This document shows positions 10,492 through 24,000 of a stretch of DNA of 64,000 nucleotides, piece by piece. Source of the DNA: Parasponia andersonii (lineage: Eukaryota; Streptophyta; Magnoliopsida; Rosales; Cannabaceae); assembly GCA_002914805.1 (NCBI GenBank), contig JXTB01000064.1, forward strand, positions 727,467-791,466, read 5' to 3'. The notes below the pieces were generated by a model, which ran no database searches, was not told the DNA's origin, and saw only the letters and a list, made by a program, of their open reading frames with translations. The translations under genes and the position numbers were made by a program. The first letter of the stretch is position 1. Each line of letters starts with the position of its first letter.

Positions 10492-13400
10492 ATGAGAGGC
10501 TTGTCTTTGTTTCAGAGAGGCTCATCATCACTATGGCCGAGAAGAAGAAAAGCACATCATTCCATGTTGTCATCCACCTCCTTCTGTACGGACAACATTG
10601 ATGGGCTCCAGAGCTCGAGGGTCAATATCTTCGATCGACACCTCAAGCGCAAACAGGTTTATCTGTGTACAAGTTGTATTTGGTTGCTGAAAATTATCCT
10701 GGAAATTTAAACGGAAAATTTTGGAATTTTCACTATTCTGTATTAGTCTCAGTTAAGCTGATTCTATCTTAGTTTATTTGTATGTGTATTTTATCTGAGA
10801 ATGAGGAAATGGGCATTTTGAATTATTATTTTTATATATTTTTGAAACCGAAACTTTTGAATGTTGCTGTATGAATTCGGTGGGTCGAAAAAAATGAAAG
10901 TGGGAAAATATTTAGAATTCGGTCGTCTTTTGATGTTTTAGTTGTTTAAATTGAATTAGTAAAATGTGAGGTTATGGCGAGTTCTTGCCAAGATCTTAGA
11001 AGCTTAGGCTGGCTTTGCTAGGAGTAGAGGTTGGCTTTATAATGCAGCTCCTTTTGATCCAATATCTAGAGGGGGTCCATGCTAATATTGCTTACCTAAA
11101 TGAGTAAGAGGAGGTTCCGCCGCTTTCGAATTGGACTGGAAAGAAACGAAACAGAAGCATACAACAAAAAAGAATGTCTAACTATAAGTGGCAATATACT
11201 TGCATCAATGTTACTAAACAATGATATAAATGGAGTCACTAAATGATTTTATTCTTCTTTTTTTAGTTTCTGAATCATCTTTTTTTGTGATCTTTTCTCA
11301 TGCTTCTGGCGTTGATTTTGTTGTTGATGTCAAAAGATTGTTAGTTTCTTTATTGAAAAATTTGTGGCTTCTTGTTGAGTAGCGTGATCGAGCTGCATGG
11401 TTAATGGGCCAAAAAGATTCCTTTGTGGATGCTGTTGCTGAGAATGTTTTAGATCGTCTGGAGGTAGTCTAAAATTTCTGCTTAGAATTTCAGAATTATC
11501 TCATGTTGGATTGACAGTATTGTTGTTCAAGTTAGATTGATCTGCTCAACTTTCACAGGACTGCAAAAAATCATTTCCCACTGCCTTATGCTTAGGGGGT
11601 TCAGTACTACCAGTAAGGCGTTTGTTATGTGGTCGTGGTAAGGAATTAGTTTTATCTTTTCACCACGTCCAGGTTCTAATAATTCAAAATTAGCGGTTGC
11701 TTATACTGATTCAAAAAGCATTTTTTTTGGGGGTCTAGGTGGCATTGAGAAGCTTATAATGATGGATACATCACATGACATGGTAAAACTGTGTAAAGAT
11801 GCTAAGCTTGATGCACAGAATGAAGAAATTAAGACCTCCTTTATTGTTGGTGACGAGGAATTTTTGCCTGTTAAAGAAAGGTAGGTTTGAAAATTGAGAC
11901 TTAATTATTTAATTATGTGAAGTTTTCATTTGAAGAAGTTTAGATAGTCTGTAAACCCTCTAATTGTATTTTGTAAAGTTCTCTAGATCTGGTAATAAGT
12001 TGCTTGGGCCTACATTGGACTAACGATCTTCCAGGAGCAATGATACAGGTTTTTTTTTTTTTTTTTCCGTAATCCGTCAAAAGTTATTTTTGGTATTTGT
12101 ATCGATTATGATGTAGTTGAAGCTCTTAAGAGGAGGCTGGATGAATTTTAAATTTCGGAGAAAAAAAAAATCAATTTTCTTGGCTAATACTTATGCTGTG
12201 AATGTTGTTACTCATAACATGAGGAGAAAGTTTGAATGTTGTTGGTTTACATGAATTGCTTGTATTTTGTCCTTGTAGAAACTCCTATATATAGTTTAAC
12301 TTCATCTTCATGATGACGAAATGCAAGTTACATGTATGGCAGCATCCATGACACATGTTTATATTTTACAGTCTAGACTGGCGTTGAAGCCCGACGGCCT
12401 GTTTTTGGCAGCTATTCTTGGTGGAGAAACCTTAAAGTTGTGCATTCTTTACTAATTAATAGATCATTTACCTATTTCTGTTGTGGTTAGATTAGAAACA
12501 AGTGCATGAAGTTTCTAGTTTGATTTGTTTTTATTTGCATTTCTTGTGGCTAGGGAGTTGAGAATTGCTTGCACCGTGGCACAAATGGAGCGTGAAGGGG
12601 GCATCAGCCCACGAGTATCACCTTTGGCACAAGTATAAAGTTTGTTGCATAACTTATCTCAATTTATTTACTCAATAAAATGGCAACAAAACCTCTCTTT
12701 TGTTTAACCCTGTTAAATAGTTGGTTTCTCACTTTGATTTCTTTGTACGCTACCTGAAAAAAGTACTGTTCTTAGAAAATAGAAGTATTGGGGATTATGA
12801 TAAACAGTTCAGTGGCATTGGCAAAGCTTGGATCTTTCCACGAAAATTTGGGGACGACTGGGTCCAAAGCTGAGGCCGTCCAGATGTTTTCATTATATCT
12901 CTACCATTCTCCCCACAAAATGATGTTTACTCCAGAAATCTGATAGTTTTGCTGTCAAATAAATGTTTAGTTAACAAAAATGGGATTTCGTTTATATTTT
13001 CTTCCCTTCTTTGCCGAATTATCTCTACCTTGTTCAATGTTGATATTACATTACAATTTGCTGGCAATGATGAGTTCGTCTGGTGACACTTTGTTGAAAT
13101 AGCTACTCATGGCTGGATATGAATCATTCTAGAGTTTCTTGGGACAAACTTTTTAATGATCATGAAGAATGGTGGTACTACTGAGTGATGTATATCATAT
13201 GTGGCCCTATCTTTTCTTTCCAAGATGTTTTTTTGGGGTGCCCTTCATGCTTTTGTTAGTAACCTTGTCCATGGAGGTCTATTTTGCTCTGTTAGACGGA
13301 TGAACTTGTCTTTCCCTTTTTTGGTGTATTTCTGGTGACACTTTGTTGAAATAGCTACTCATGGCTGAATATGAATCATTCTAGAGTTTCTTGGGACAAA

Positions 13401-14872
13401 CTTTTTAATGATTATGAAAATGGTGGTACTACTGAGTGATGTATTTCATATGTGGCCTTATCTTTTCTTTCCAAGATTTTTTTTGGGGTGCTCGTCATGC
13501 TTTTATTAGTAACCTCGTCCATGGGCGTCTATTTTGCTCTGTTAGACAGATGAACTTGTCTTTCCCTTTTTTTGGTGTTGAGTGATGCAGAGACGTAGTG
13601 GATTAGAACTAACTTTGCAAGTTAATGTTTGTTGCTCAGTAATTGACTCCACTGTATGGTTGTTTTGTCTAGGTGCGAGATGCAGGAAATCTTTTGAGCA
13701 GGGCCGGCTTTACCATTCCAGGGGTTGACGTTGATGAATATGTAGTTAAATATCAAAGTGGTGAGCATTCATAACCTCTGATTTTTTTTTTCATAACAAT
13801 ACTACCTCTGGCTCTGGCTCTGCCTTCAACTTGTGAATATAACAGAAATTGTGTTCTACTACTTTGGTGCATTCCAATCAAACCTTGTTTTTTTAGTCTT
13901 GTTTGTTGTAAGAGGCGTTGGTCTTTAATCGGATCATCACCAAATTCATTAGTTAAGAACCTGGTAATTTTAACTACTAAGTTGATTTTTAATCACAAAA
14001 AAAAGAAAAATAAAATAAAATAAACCACTAAGTTGATAACACATCTTGGAAGACATGTTATATTTTGTGCAAACTGGTCAAGAAGATGGATGATGTATGT
14101 TAGACCAAAAACTACATTTTGGGTGGTCCAACGTTTTTTTTTTTTTGGTTGAAATCAGATGCACTCTGGAGGCAGAAGTGTTTTTCTGTTTCTTATTTTA
14201 AGTCGATTCGTTCCCTTTTTTCCAACACACGTCTCACAGAACTCTCACGTGAAATGACCTCGTTGGATACCATTACGTTCTTATGTCTTCTGTTATTTTC
14301 ATTCTTAATATAATCCTCTGGTTGTTGTAGCTCTAGAGCTGATAGAACATCTGCGTACGATGGGTGAAACTAATGCTCTTCTACAAAGAAACAAGGTTAA
14401 ATTCATATCTTTTGGACAATATCATCGCTTTCCCTCAAATCAATACCATATGTTTATCTTCTTTAAGTCAAGACATGAGCTAGCATATAGAAAGCTAACA
14501 AGAAAAACTGATGGGTTCATGACTTAAGCAGATCCTAAGGAGAGAAACAGCTTTGGCAACTGCGGCCATTTATGAGTCGATGTTTGGTGCAGAAGATGGC
14601 ACAGTCCCCGCTACTTTCCAGGTGATAAGATAGATTTTCTCAAAGTGATATCTTTAGAGAAAAATTGTAGGGGTCATACCCCATTTTGTGTTTGTATGAG
14701 CACTAAAGTAATGATGGAATATTTACATCATCGTCTTCGACTTCTTTTGGCTTGGTAGGTAATTTACATGACAGGGTGGAAGGAGCATCCATCTCAGCAG
14801 AAGGCCAAAGGGAGGGGTTCTGCCACCGTATCATTCAAGGACATTCAAAAGCAATTTGGAAGTGGAATTTGA
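10492..14872 (+). CDS. NDUFAF5-type mitochondrial SAM-dependent methyltransferase/hydroxylase (11 exons, 345 aa)
   Basis: The exons I place are 10492-10656, 11383-11463, 11559-11637, 11739-11880, 11979-12048, 12372-12436, 12554-12632, 13673-13760, 14331-14395, 14532-14621 and 14759-14872. All introns are GT-AG and phases agree throughout, giving 345 residues. The N-terminus is basic and Ser-rich, as expected for mitochondrial import. The methyltransferase-like core shows LCLGGS (about 92-97), IMMDTS (115-120), VGDEEFLPV (145-153) and [11 protein letters not shown] (165-175), followed by GGETLKELR and [10 protein letters not shown]. The family acts in early complex I assembly by modifying an NDUFS7 arginine; Arabidopsis At1g22800 is the homologue I recall. 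The exon 6 donor is GTTGTG, which is weaker than usual. Intron 7 contains a 252-bp tandem duplication. Confidence 0.93.
13079..13578 (+). repeat. 252-bp tandem duplication in intron 7 of the NDUFAF5-like gene
   Basis: Two nearly identical units start at 13079 and 13331 (both TCTGGTGACACTTTGTTGAA) and run to TCTTTCCC...TTTGGTGT. They differ by a handful of substitutions and short indels, so the duplication is fairly recent. It lies well inside the intron and leaves splice sites untouched. Confidence 0.9.
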
Positions 14873-15504
14873 TTTGTTTATGTTCAAATTTCAAATTGCA
14901 TTCACTCTTTAAATCAAATTGAATAAATATTATCCGGTATTGGAAATCTAGGTTCTTGACTCAATAGTTGTGTCAGAACTTTTTTAAAAAATAATTTCGC
15001 TTCCTTTCTTCTCCTAACCGAAGAAAATAAAGTAGATTAGAATCTCACTTTGGACCAATCATGTTGTCCAATTGTTTATATCCTTTGTATATACATCTTT
15101 CTTTTTGTGGGGGAGGATCCCAAGTTGAATATTCTAGAGTTAGAGTTGAATGTTGAAAGAGTAAAGATTGAGACACTAAAATATTGTACAAAAATTTACA
15201 CTAGTGATGTTTCATTTTAGCTATATAATTTTAAATTGTGTGGTCTCATTTTAAAATGAAGAGTGGTTAAAATACTCTTTATTACTTAGAATAAGTTTTT
15301 TTGTTACTTACAGGTGCAAGATTTTGGTGTCTTTATCATTACCTAAAAATAAAGGTCACAAAATGGGCGTGTTGGGTCGAGTCGGCTCCAAAATTTAAAA
15401 ACGGAGCTAACTTGGCTCGTAGGCCTGTCAAGCTCCTAGGCGGACCGATCTTTTCTCAGTTCACTTAAAAAAATAAGATTATTATATTAATAATTAGTTA
15501 AAAA

Positions 15505-15660
15505 TATTTGTCCGCTAGAGCTAGTTCAGTGGGTGGGGTAGGGTGGGCTGAGGATTAGGTATTAAGTCGAAAGTTCGACTCTTAGATGACTCTTAGATAC
15601 ATGAGTTATTTTCATTTATTTGTCGTAAGTAGAGATTATTAATTAAGTCCCACTTTTTTA
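15505..15660 (+). mobile_element. tRNA-derived SINE candidate
   Basis: An A-box-like TAGTTCAGTGGGT (15522-15534) and a B-box-like AAAGTTCGACTCT (15570-15582) lie about 45 bp apart, as in Pol III promoters of plant SINEs. No tRNA cloverleaf or intact gene follows. The 3' boundary is obscured by the adjacent fold-back element. Confidence 0.45.
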
Positions 15661-16405
15661 AAAAAAGACTTTTTATTACCAAAATCCCCTGAACTCAAAT
15701 AATTCATAAAATAAACTATGAACTCAATTTTTTAGAGTAAAACTCCCTGAACTCAGAATAGTTTAATAAAATTAATCTTGAATTCAATTTTTTAGAACAA
15801 AATCCCCTCAACTTCCTTAATATTAGAGCAAAATCCTATGAAATCTTTTAATATTAGTTTGTTAGGGAAAAAAATGTTTATATTAATTTTTTTTTTACTA
15901 TTAAGTTCTTATTCTCTTATTTATGACTTTTAGGTCTTTAGTATTATTTTTTTATTTAACGTTGATCGCTTTTAATATTAAAAATATTTTATTCTGAAAA
16001 AAATCAAATAAGAAAAAATTATAATGGGATAAGTTATTAATCAGCAGTGTAAAATTAGGAATAAAGAAAAAATATTATTTTAAAAAATGATAAAAAAAAG
16101 AATTGGAAAAAATAAAAAAATAATATTAAGGACCTAAGAGCTATAAATAAGAGAATAAAGAATTAATAGTAAAAAAAATAATATAAACATTTTTTTCTAT
16201 TAAAACTAATATTAGAGAACTTCAGGAGGTTTTGCTCTATTATTAGGACACTTCAAAGAGTTTTGCTCTAAAAAATTGAGTTCAAAGTTAATTTTACTAA
16301 ATTGTTCCGAATTTAGGAGGTTTTGTTCTAAAAAATTGAGTTTAAGGTTAATTTTATTAAATTGTTCCGAGTTCAGGTAGATTTGGTAATAAAAATCCTT
16401 TAAAA
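15660..16405. mobile_element. 750-bp fold-back element with arms of 300 bp or more
   Basis: The sequence beginning TTTTTATTACCAAAATCCCC reads back as the reverse complement of the right end ...AGATTTGGTAATAAAAATCC. Repeated blocks of TTCAATTTTTTAGAACAAAA, CTGAACTC and ATTAATATTAG-type motifs match along both arms, almost to the centre near 16030. It could form a very long hairpin and a small-RNA-producing precursor. It is non-coding. Confidence 0.75.
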
Positions 16406-16810
16406 AAAGTTAGTTAAAAATATTATAAATTTAAAAATAAAATTCTTGAAAAGGTAAATAATATGTTATACATTTTTCTGATAAAAATTTAAAAATAATT
16501 AAATAAGCTATAAGTATATAAATTGAATAGTTGATAAAAAAAAATTTAAAATAAAAACCTTAAGATAATTATTTAGAATTAGATTAAAATTTGAAAGTGT
16601 GAAAAAAAAGAGTAAAAGAATGTGTATTTATAAGTATTAGAAAAAAAAATTTATTTAAACTTTAAAAAAAAATAAAAAAATTATTTTTATCTGGCCGAAC
16701 TAGACTTATAAGCTAGTTTGGCAGGCCAGAATATATAGACCTAATCCAGTTCTATCATTAGACCCAAGCCTATTCTATTGCGGACTGACTAGGCTCATTT
16801 TGTTACTTTT

Positions 16811-17815
16811 ACTCAAAACATAAAGACTTATCTAAAACGAAAAATTGCAAGGAAAGATACAACTAGTGCTTGCATAAGATTATTATTGTAGTTATATTTT
16901 TATTTTCTTTATATAAAAACAAAAGGGTTGATAAGAGTCCCGAAACACAATTTTTCTATCGTAATGCCTTTATCCGATAAATAGAATTTTAGATGATCTT
17001 GAGAAATATTTTACCAATTTATTGGTTAAAAAAAATTCGGAGAAAAAAAAGATTCAGAAAATATAAGTAGAAAGAAAGCGCTCTTTTTCATTTCCTATAG
17101 AATACGGATTTATATTTCCAATGGTTGTCCTTTATAAGGACCGATTAGTTTGAAGGTATGTTACTGCTTCGCAATAGAAAGAATTGGAAAGGAAAGAAAG
17201 AATCAAACTTGAGTTATATTATAAGTCTTTTAAGTTTTTAAGTATGTAATTAATGACATAAGTGGATATAAAGTGTAACGAGGCATTTAGCTTTGTTTGG
17301 TATATATGATAAGATTGAACTATTACTCTTATTTCCATTACGAGTTAGTTAAAAAAAGGCTAAGTTATATAAACACCACAAGTACAAAGGGTCCAATTAA
17401 ACACAACAATTTTTTGTCGAGAGGAGTCTAATTTTTTTTCGGACTAAATATAACAATGATTCCTGAATTATACTCATTGTATTATTTTTTTTTTGAATTT
17501 TTCGAAAGAAATCTAAATAGATAACCAATTTTTTAAATTAGTAGCTTTGTAATAATTTAATTCTTTTAAATATTTAATAATTTATAACAAAAGAATTATT
17601 ATTACAATAGTAACATAATTCATGTATTATTATTATTATTACGTAGGTTGAAAATTAAAGACAAAGTGGAACAACAGAAATAATTGAACGGCTATTAACA
17701 TGATTACCCTTTTTTTCTGTAATGAATATCGAATCAAGTAACGTTCAAGCCAAAAAAAAAAAAAAAAAAGCAAACAAGTAATGTTCATTTACGATTACAA
17801 AGACATTGTCGTTTA
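16811..17815. other. Spacer upstream of PME-1
   Basis: AT-rich with homopolymer runs. I see no gene, RNA gene or recognisable element in it. Confidence 0.5.
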
Positions 17816-17819
17816 TAAT

Positions 17820-17846
17820 TGGGCCCGTGTAAGCCTCTTTTGGGCT
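17820..17846 (+). promoter_or_regulatory. Site II-like elements upstream of PME-1
   Basis: TGGGCC (17820-17825) and TGGGCT (17841-17846) lie about 190 bp before the PME-1 ATG. TGGGCY site II elements are known TCP-type sites in promoters of plant housekeeping and mitochondrial genes. A GA-repeat leader (17967-17983) follows. Their role here is inferred. Confidence 0.45.
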
Positions 17847-18027
17847 TGACAACGCGAGTCGTGGCCCCATCTTTTCTAAGAAAAAGGAAAGGGGGTAGAT
17901 CACCTTAAATAGACAGAGGGTAACGTAACCAAGTTTTAGTTCCATTTACTGAAATTCTGAACGATCAGAGAGAGAGAGAGAGAGTAGTGAGTGAGTTTTG
18001 GTAGCATCGAATTGAAAACCCAAAGCC

Positions 18028-21000
18028 ATGGAGGATTCGTCTTCCCTCACTCCGCTCCCGGAGGAGGGCACCGACCAGCAACCCCAGTCTGTCTCTGCCT
18101 TTGCCTCCATTCCAGCTCGCCCTCCCACTCAGTGAGTTCTCAACTACATCACCTACTTCTCTCACTTTCATGTCCCCCCNATTTTGGAAATCAATATGAG
18201 CATGCGAATTTCCGATTTTAGCGAAAATGCGCTTTTTTATTTCTTTGTGTTTATAGTTTTGTAGATATAAAGTTATTGTAGATTATAGATTATGGTAAAT
18301 TGGGTTGTAAGGAAAAGCAGGGACAAACATAGGGAATAAATATATTTATATGTATGTTTTACTCTTCTCTCATGAATAAGGACATAGTCTCACGTGTATA
18401 TTTAATATAAGAAATTCCCTATTAATAAAATATTACAAGAAATATTTGTTCTGTACAACAAGTATATGTTATTGTTACTATTATTTTGGATAGATCATGG
18501 TAAAATGGTATTGTTTTACATTTGAATTAATTCATAATCTTTTTTTTTTTAATTTTAATTTTATTTCTCCCAATGGTATTGTAGGACTCCTTCTCAAAGA
18601 TACTCAGCTTTAGATTGGTTGGGCTATTTTGACCAAGAGGAGGATATCTCCATTCCCGACTCCAATGATGTTAGTGTGAATTTCTGATCCTTCACCGGAT
18701 GCATACCTTCTTTTTCTGATTGTTTTGTTCTAATGGGCTTTATCATTTTAGGTATTTCATGTGTATATCGCAGGAAAAGAAGGGCCCGTTGTTTTTTGTC
18801 TGCATGGAGGTGGTTATTCTGGGTATGTTTGATGAAGATTATTATTATTGTTATTATTTAATATCCGAAGATGCTCCTAACCTTATGTAAATGTTGCCAT
18901 TTCTGAATTGAGTAACATGGTGAATAATAATAGGATCACCATATACACGAAAGGAAGAGTTAATTTTCATCATGTCATAAAAAGAAGGGAAAAAGAGGGT
19001 CTTGCTGCTTTTGTTTTAATGATTTTGCCTCATTCCAATCCTGCGCATATATAATTAATGGACCTCTGAAATGTCTCAATCACATTAAAATGTGAAGGTT
19101 AATGGATTTTTTTTTTTTTCTGGGAATGAATTGTGACAGATGAGCTTTTTATTATATCATTCGTTTATACTCAAGAGTTATATGCTTAACTAATTTTATG
19201 CAATTATTTCTATCGCTGAAAACTTTATCATGACTTTCAAGTTATTTAACATTTGTCTGTTGGACATATTACTGATTGACTTTAGCTGTGATTCTCATTT
19301 ATTAGTAGAAAGATTCATATTGGAACTGGATACTTTGTCAACGATTAATTCTTTCTTTGAAGTCTCATTTTACTTATTTCTCTCTTCCTTACCGGGGAAG
19401 TTCCAAGTGCTGTTCTGGAAGTGCTAAGTTAATTAATTATTTGGCTAGGCTTTCCTTTGCATTGTCAGCAAGTAAAATAAAAGAGAAAGCTCGGGTAGTT
19501 GCAATGGACCTGCGAGGACATGGAAAATCAACTTCAGAAAATGATCTTGACCTATCTGTTGAGGTAAAAAATCATGTTTGTAAGAGCCTTTAGGATTTTC
19601 CCCATTGACCTCAAAATTTGTAATTCATTTATATGGCTTCTAGTATGGTTTTGTCATAAAACAGTAGTATTGCTGTGCAGACAATGTGCATTGATGTTGT
19701 GGCTGTTGTGAAAGCCATGTATGGAAACTCCCCTCCAGCCATTGTGCTTGCTGGTCACAGGTTGTTCTCTTTATGTGTTAGTTCTCTTTACAACAAAACA
19801 GTTCTCACATTTCTGATAATTCTCAATTTCTCATAAATGTTTATACATTTATATGAGAGCAAACAATTTTCCTCTTTAATAAGCTGCAACTGGTCTGTTA
19901 TACGTCCCACTCATACATTACTGTTAAAATTTTGGATTGTCATACATGCACAAAATTATGAAGCAACCTTCAAAAACTTGGCCATGACAACGATTCTCAA
20001 GCTTGTTAGCTATTGTTAGCCTAAGATTGACAACCCAAGAGGGGGGTAAATTGGGTTTTAAAACGTTTTAACAAACTTTTCAACTATTCAAAACCATAAA
20101 TCACTATTTTAAAACTTTTTAGCTAAATCAACAATAATGCCAAAACATATAGCAATAATAGCAAGTATATTAAGCACACTAAATATTAAGCACTCAATTA
20201 AATAGCTTGCAATAAAGTAAAGAGTGCAGGGATAGAGAAAATGCAAACTCGGTTTTTACGAGGTTCGACAAGCACGACGGTTTGTCTACGTCCCCGGCTC
20301 TCGGTAACTTGTTTTGAGCTTTCCACTATCGGATCAAGATTATGGGCTTGACCGACCTTTTTACAAACGGAGTGAATTCTTCTTAGGCACACCCTAGCCT
20401 TTACAATGATCTTAACTCCAGCTCTATCACGCCTAACCTCGGATTGTTTTGACTCCGGTGACAATTTTACCTATGCGGATTGTTTAGACAATGGTGTCAA
20501 TCTCACCAACTCACAGGTTGTTTATGACTCCGGTGTCAATCTCACCTAAATCGGGTTGTTTATGAATCCGGTGGCAACCTCACCTCACACTCAATAGTTT
20601 TTCAATAAACAAGAGTGAACACTCACTGACAAATTCTCCTCACAAAATAATTAATACAATTTTAGCTTAGGAGATTTAAGAACAATGCACTGTAGATGCT
20701 CTAAGATTAGCTCAATATGATTTGAAAATGTAATTGATACGAAAATAAGCTAAGACATTTTGAGAGTAGATGAATATCAATTTAAGTTCATGCTCTTTTT
20801 TTAAATGCCATCAAATAAGGCTCTATATATTTTTAGAGTCTTTGGGTACAACTTCTTGAGGTATTTTTGTTTAATAGAAGATTTGTACTCAATACCTCCT
20901 TTGTCAAACACACATTTTTGTCCACCAAGCATTAAATCAAAATTTTTCTTTCCATTGGTGAACTTGTGGACAATGTTGGTCAAGTCAAAAATCTTGTCAT

Positions 21001-24000
21001 TTAAGGAAGTGCTTTCTTTTGACAAAATATCACAACTACTACAAGGTAATTTTACTTCCTTTTTTTTGGTAAACTTTTCAATTATTTTTGACAAATTGAG
21101 AATTTCTTTTTTAATAGCATTGTTCTTGAAAATGAGTTTTTCATAGTTTTTGTGTAAATCATTGAAATCACTCAACAAGTTTTCATATGATAAATCATAA
21201 TCACTATCACTAAACTCACTACTAGTATCACTAACATCATGAAATTTACTTTTAGGTTCAAGTGAGCTTACCTCATTTTCTATTGCCATGAAGCACATGT
21301 TGTCTTCTTGATTTCCTTCATTACTTTCTTTCATCAAGATCTCATGTGTCATGAGCGAACCCATGAGTTCTTCTAGAGGAAATTTGGTGAGATCTCTAAC
21401 TTCTTGAATTGCCACCATTTTGCTTAGATACGCTTTAGAAAGACTCCTAAGCACTTTATTCACTAAATCTATGTTAGAGAACGATTTTCTATGAGCATTA
21501 AGAGAGTTAATAATAATAGTAAATCTAGTAAACATTTGAGCAATAGTCTCATCTTTATGCATCTTGAATAATTCATATTGGCGTGTAAGAATATTGATTT
21601 TCGTCTCTTTCATAGAATTTGTGCCTTGATACGACACTTCAAGCATATTCCATATTTCATAACCATTTGTGGGTTTTTCAACATTATTAAATATATCTCT
21701 ATCCATACCACAAATCAAAATATGCATAGTTCTACCGTTTTTAGAAAATGCAATTTTATCATTTACATCATATTCATCAATTTCTTTATCGACAAATTTA
21801 TCATCAACCTTTTTCTTAAAAACAAATGGACCTTTAATAACAATATGCCATAAATCAAAATCTAAAGATTGTAGATATGTAAGCATCCTATTTTTCCAAT
21901 AATTAAAATCAGTTCCATTAAAAAATGGTGGTCTAGTAGTTGAATACCCCTCATGTGAAAAGTTTTGAAAATTGTTTGGGTTCGCCATCTCAAGACGGTT
22001 AAGTCTTTTAAAATTGAGCACCAAGCTCTGATACCAATTATTAGCTATTGTTAGCCCAAGATTGACAATCCAAGAGGGGGGTGAATTGAGTTTTAAAACG
22101 TTTTAACAGACTTTTCAACTATTCAAAACCATAGACCACTATTTTAAAACTTTTTAGCTAAATCAACAATAATGCCAAAACATATAGCAATAATAGCAAG
22201 TATATTAAGCACACTAAATATTAAACACTCAATTAAATAGCTTGCAATAAAGTAAAGAGTATAGGAATCAAGAAAGTGCAAACTCGGTTTTTACGAGGTT
22301 GACAAACACGACGGTTTGCCTACGTCTCTGGCCCTCGGCAACTTGCTTTAAGCTTTCCACTATCGGATTAAGATTATGGACTTGACCGACCTTTTTACAA
22401 ACGGAGTGAATTCTTTTTAAGCACACCCTAGCTTTTACAATAGTCTTGACTTCGGCTCTATCACGCCTAACCTTGGATTGTTTTGACTCCGTAACAACCT
22501 CACCTATACGGATTGTTTAGACAATGGTGCCAATCTCACCAACCCACGGGTTGTTTGTGACTCTGGTGTCAATCTCACTTAAATCGGGTTGTTTATGAAT
22601 CCGGTGGCAACCTCACCTCACACTCAATGGTTTTTCAATAAACAAGAGTGAACACTCACTCACAAATTCTCCTCACAAAGTAATTAATACAATTTTAGCT
22701 TAGGAGATTTAAGAACAATGCACTATAGATGCTTTAAGATTGGCACAATATGATTTAAAAGTGTAATTTATACGAAAATAAGCTAAGACACTTTGAGAGT
22801 AGATGAATATCAATTTAAGTTCATGCTCTTTTCTTAAATGCCATCAAATGAGGCTCTACATATAGATATTCAAGAAAACTAGCCGTTATTAGCTTTCTGC
22901 CAAACGTTTGGTCGACCAAAATTAAAGTTGGTTGATAAAAAATATAGTTGTTGGAGTTTGACACATCAGTTCAAGTTCAACGGTCATTTCTGGCCACTGG
23001 TCTAAAAAGTAGTCGACCAATTTTGGTATATTGATCGACCAAAATCATTGTTGGTCTACCAAAATCATATTTTGGTCATATTTCAGATTCTGACAGGATT
23101 TTAGCATTTTGTCAGATTTTAAACAGTTTTTGGCGTTTTTCAAAACTGACTTCTAAACTTGTTTTAAACACTTTAAAAACATTAGAAATTAATTTGAAAA
23201 GAATATTTTGGCTATTGCAAATTTGTTTTAGTTTTGCAAATATATTTAACAATAATTTAGAAAGTGTTCATCCTAAAACTCATTCTTGTTTGCAAATAGA
23301 AAATCTTCTTTTAACCTATTTCAAATAATCATGATTTCAAATATATATGCAACGTATTTAAACTTAAGAAATCATGTTTTAAAGAATATTTTCCCATTGA
23401 AAGAGATCTTTATTTTTTATTTTCAAACTTCTATGATAAAATAACTATTTTAAGTTTAAAATAATTTAAAAACTCTTTTGAAAAGTATGAGCCAATGTAA
23501 AGAGAATTTATGTGCAATGAACTAAATCAAATACAAGACTGAGTATGAATATACCCTATCTAGACACGATCTTGTATCTTGATTGTTCATCTTTAAGCTT
23601 GATTCTAATATGTGCATATTCATCCATCTTCAAGCTTGATTTCTTGATTAACTTGAGGTAGAACTTTAATACCATTTCACTACACACTCAAGGTAAATCA
23701 TTAGTACTAAATCAAATATTTGTTATCTTCAAAATAAAAGTGAGTAATATTTAAACCTTAATTTCCCAACAAAGCTTTGGTCCTAATGGTTAATAGTTAA
23801 TAGGAGTCACATAGAAGAATTTGCCATTTTTTTGAGGTTTCTTGTATGCCTTAATTATCACTACCTTGACAATTGTTCTCTGGGTGTATGTTGCTGGCAT
23901 ACAGCATGGGGGGTTCGGTTGCTGTGCATGTTGCCGCAAGGAAAGCAATATCAAGCTTGGCTGGGCTGATTGTTATTGATGTTGTAGAGGTTTGATTACT

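Larger units (their letters stand above)
15355..16810. mobile_element. Non-autonomous TIR element carrying nested insertions
   Basis: The left end CACAAAATGGGCGTGTTGGGT and the right end (reverse complement AACAAAATGAGCCTAGTCAG) form imperfect GC-rich terminal inverted repeats around an otherwise AT-rich body. Similar ends bound the element at 44406-44864, suggesting one MITE superfamily, possibly hAT-like. No target duplication was confirmed. The body contains a tRNA-like SINE candidate (about 15505-15660) and a 750-bp fold-back element (15660-16405). No transposase is present. Confidence 0.5.
20004..23771 (-). mobile_element. Deleted Ty1/copia retrotransposon inside PME-1 intron 5
   Basis: The insertion is bounded by a 5-bp target duplication, AAGCT at 19999-20003 and again at 23772-23776. 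On the minus strand the order is complete 5' LTR (23771-22039), a 2-nt spacer, PBS TGGTATCAGAGC, a gag ORF, then directly the inner part of the 3' LTR (20832-20004). Everything between the end of gag and the middle of the 3' LTR is missing: zinc knuckle, protease, integrase, RT, RNase H, polypurine tract and the first ~900 bp of the 3' LTR. It is antisense to PME-1. Confidence 0.93.

Noticed and set aside
21989..22024. Longer start for the copia gag ORF
   Set aside because: The upstream codon is TTG and overlaps the tRNA primer-binding site; MANPNN at 21988 is the normal gag start.
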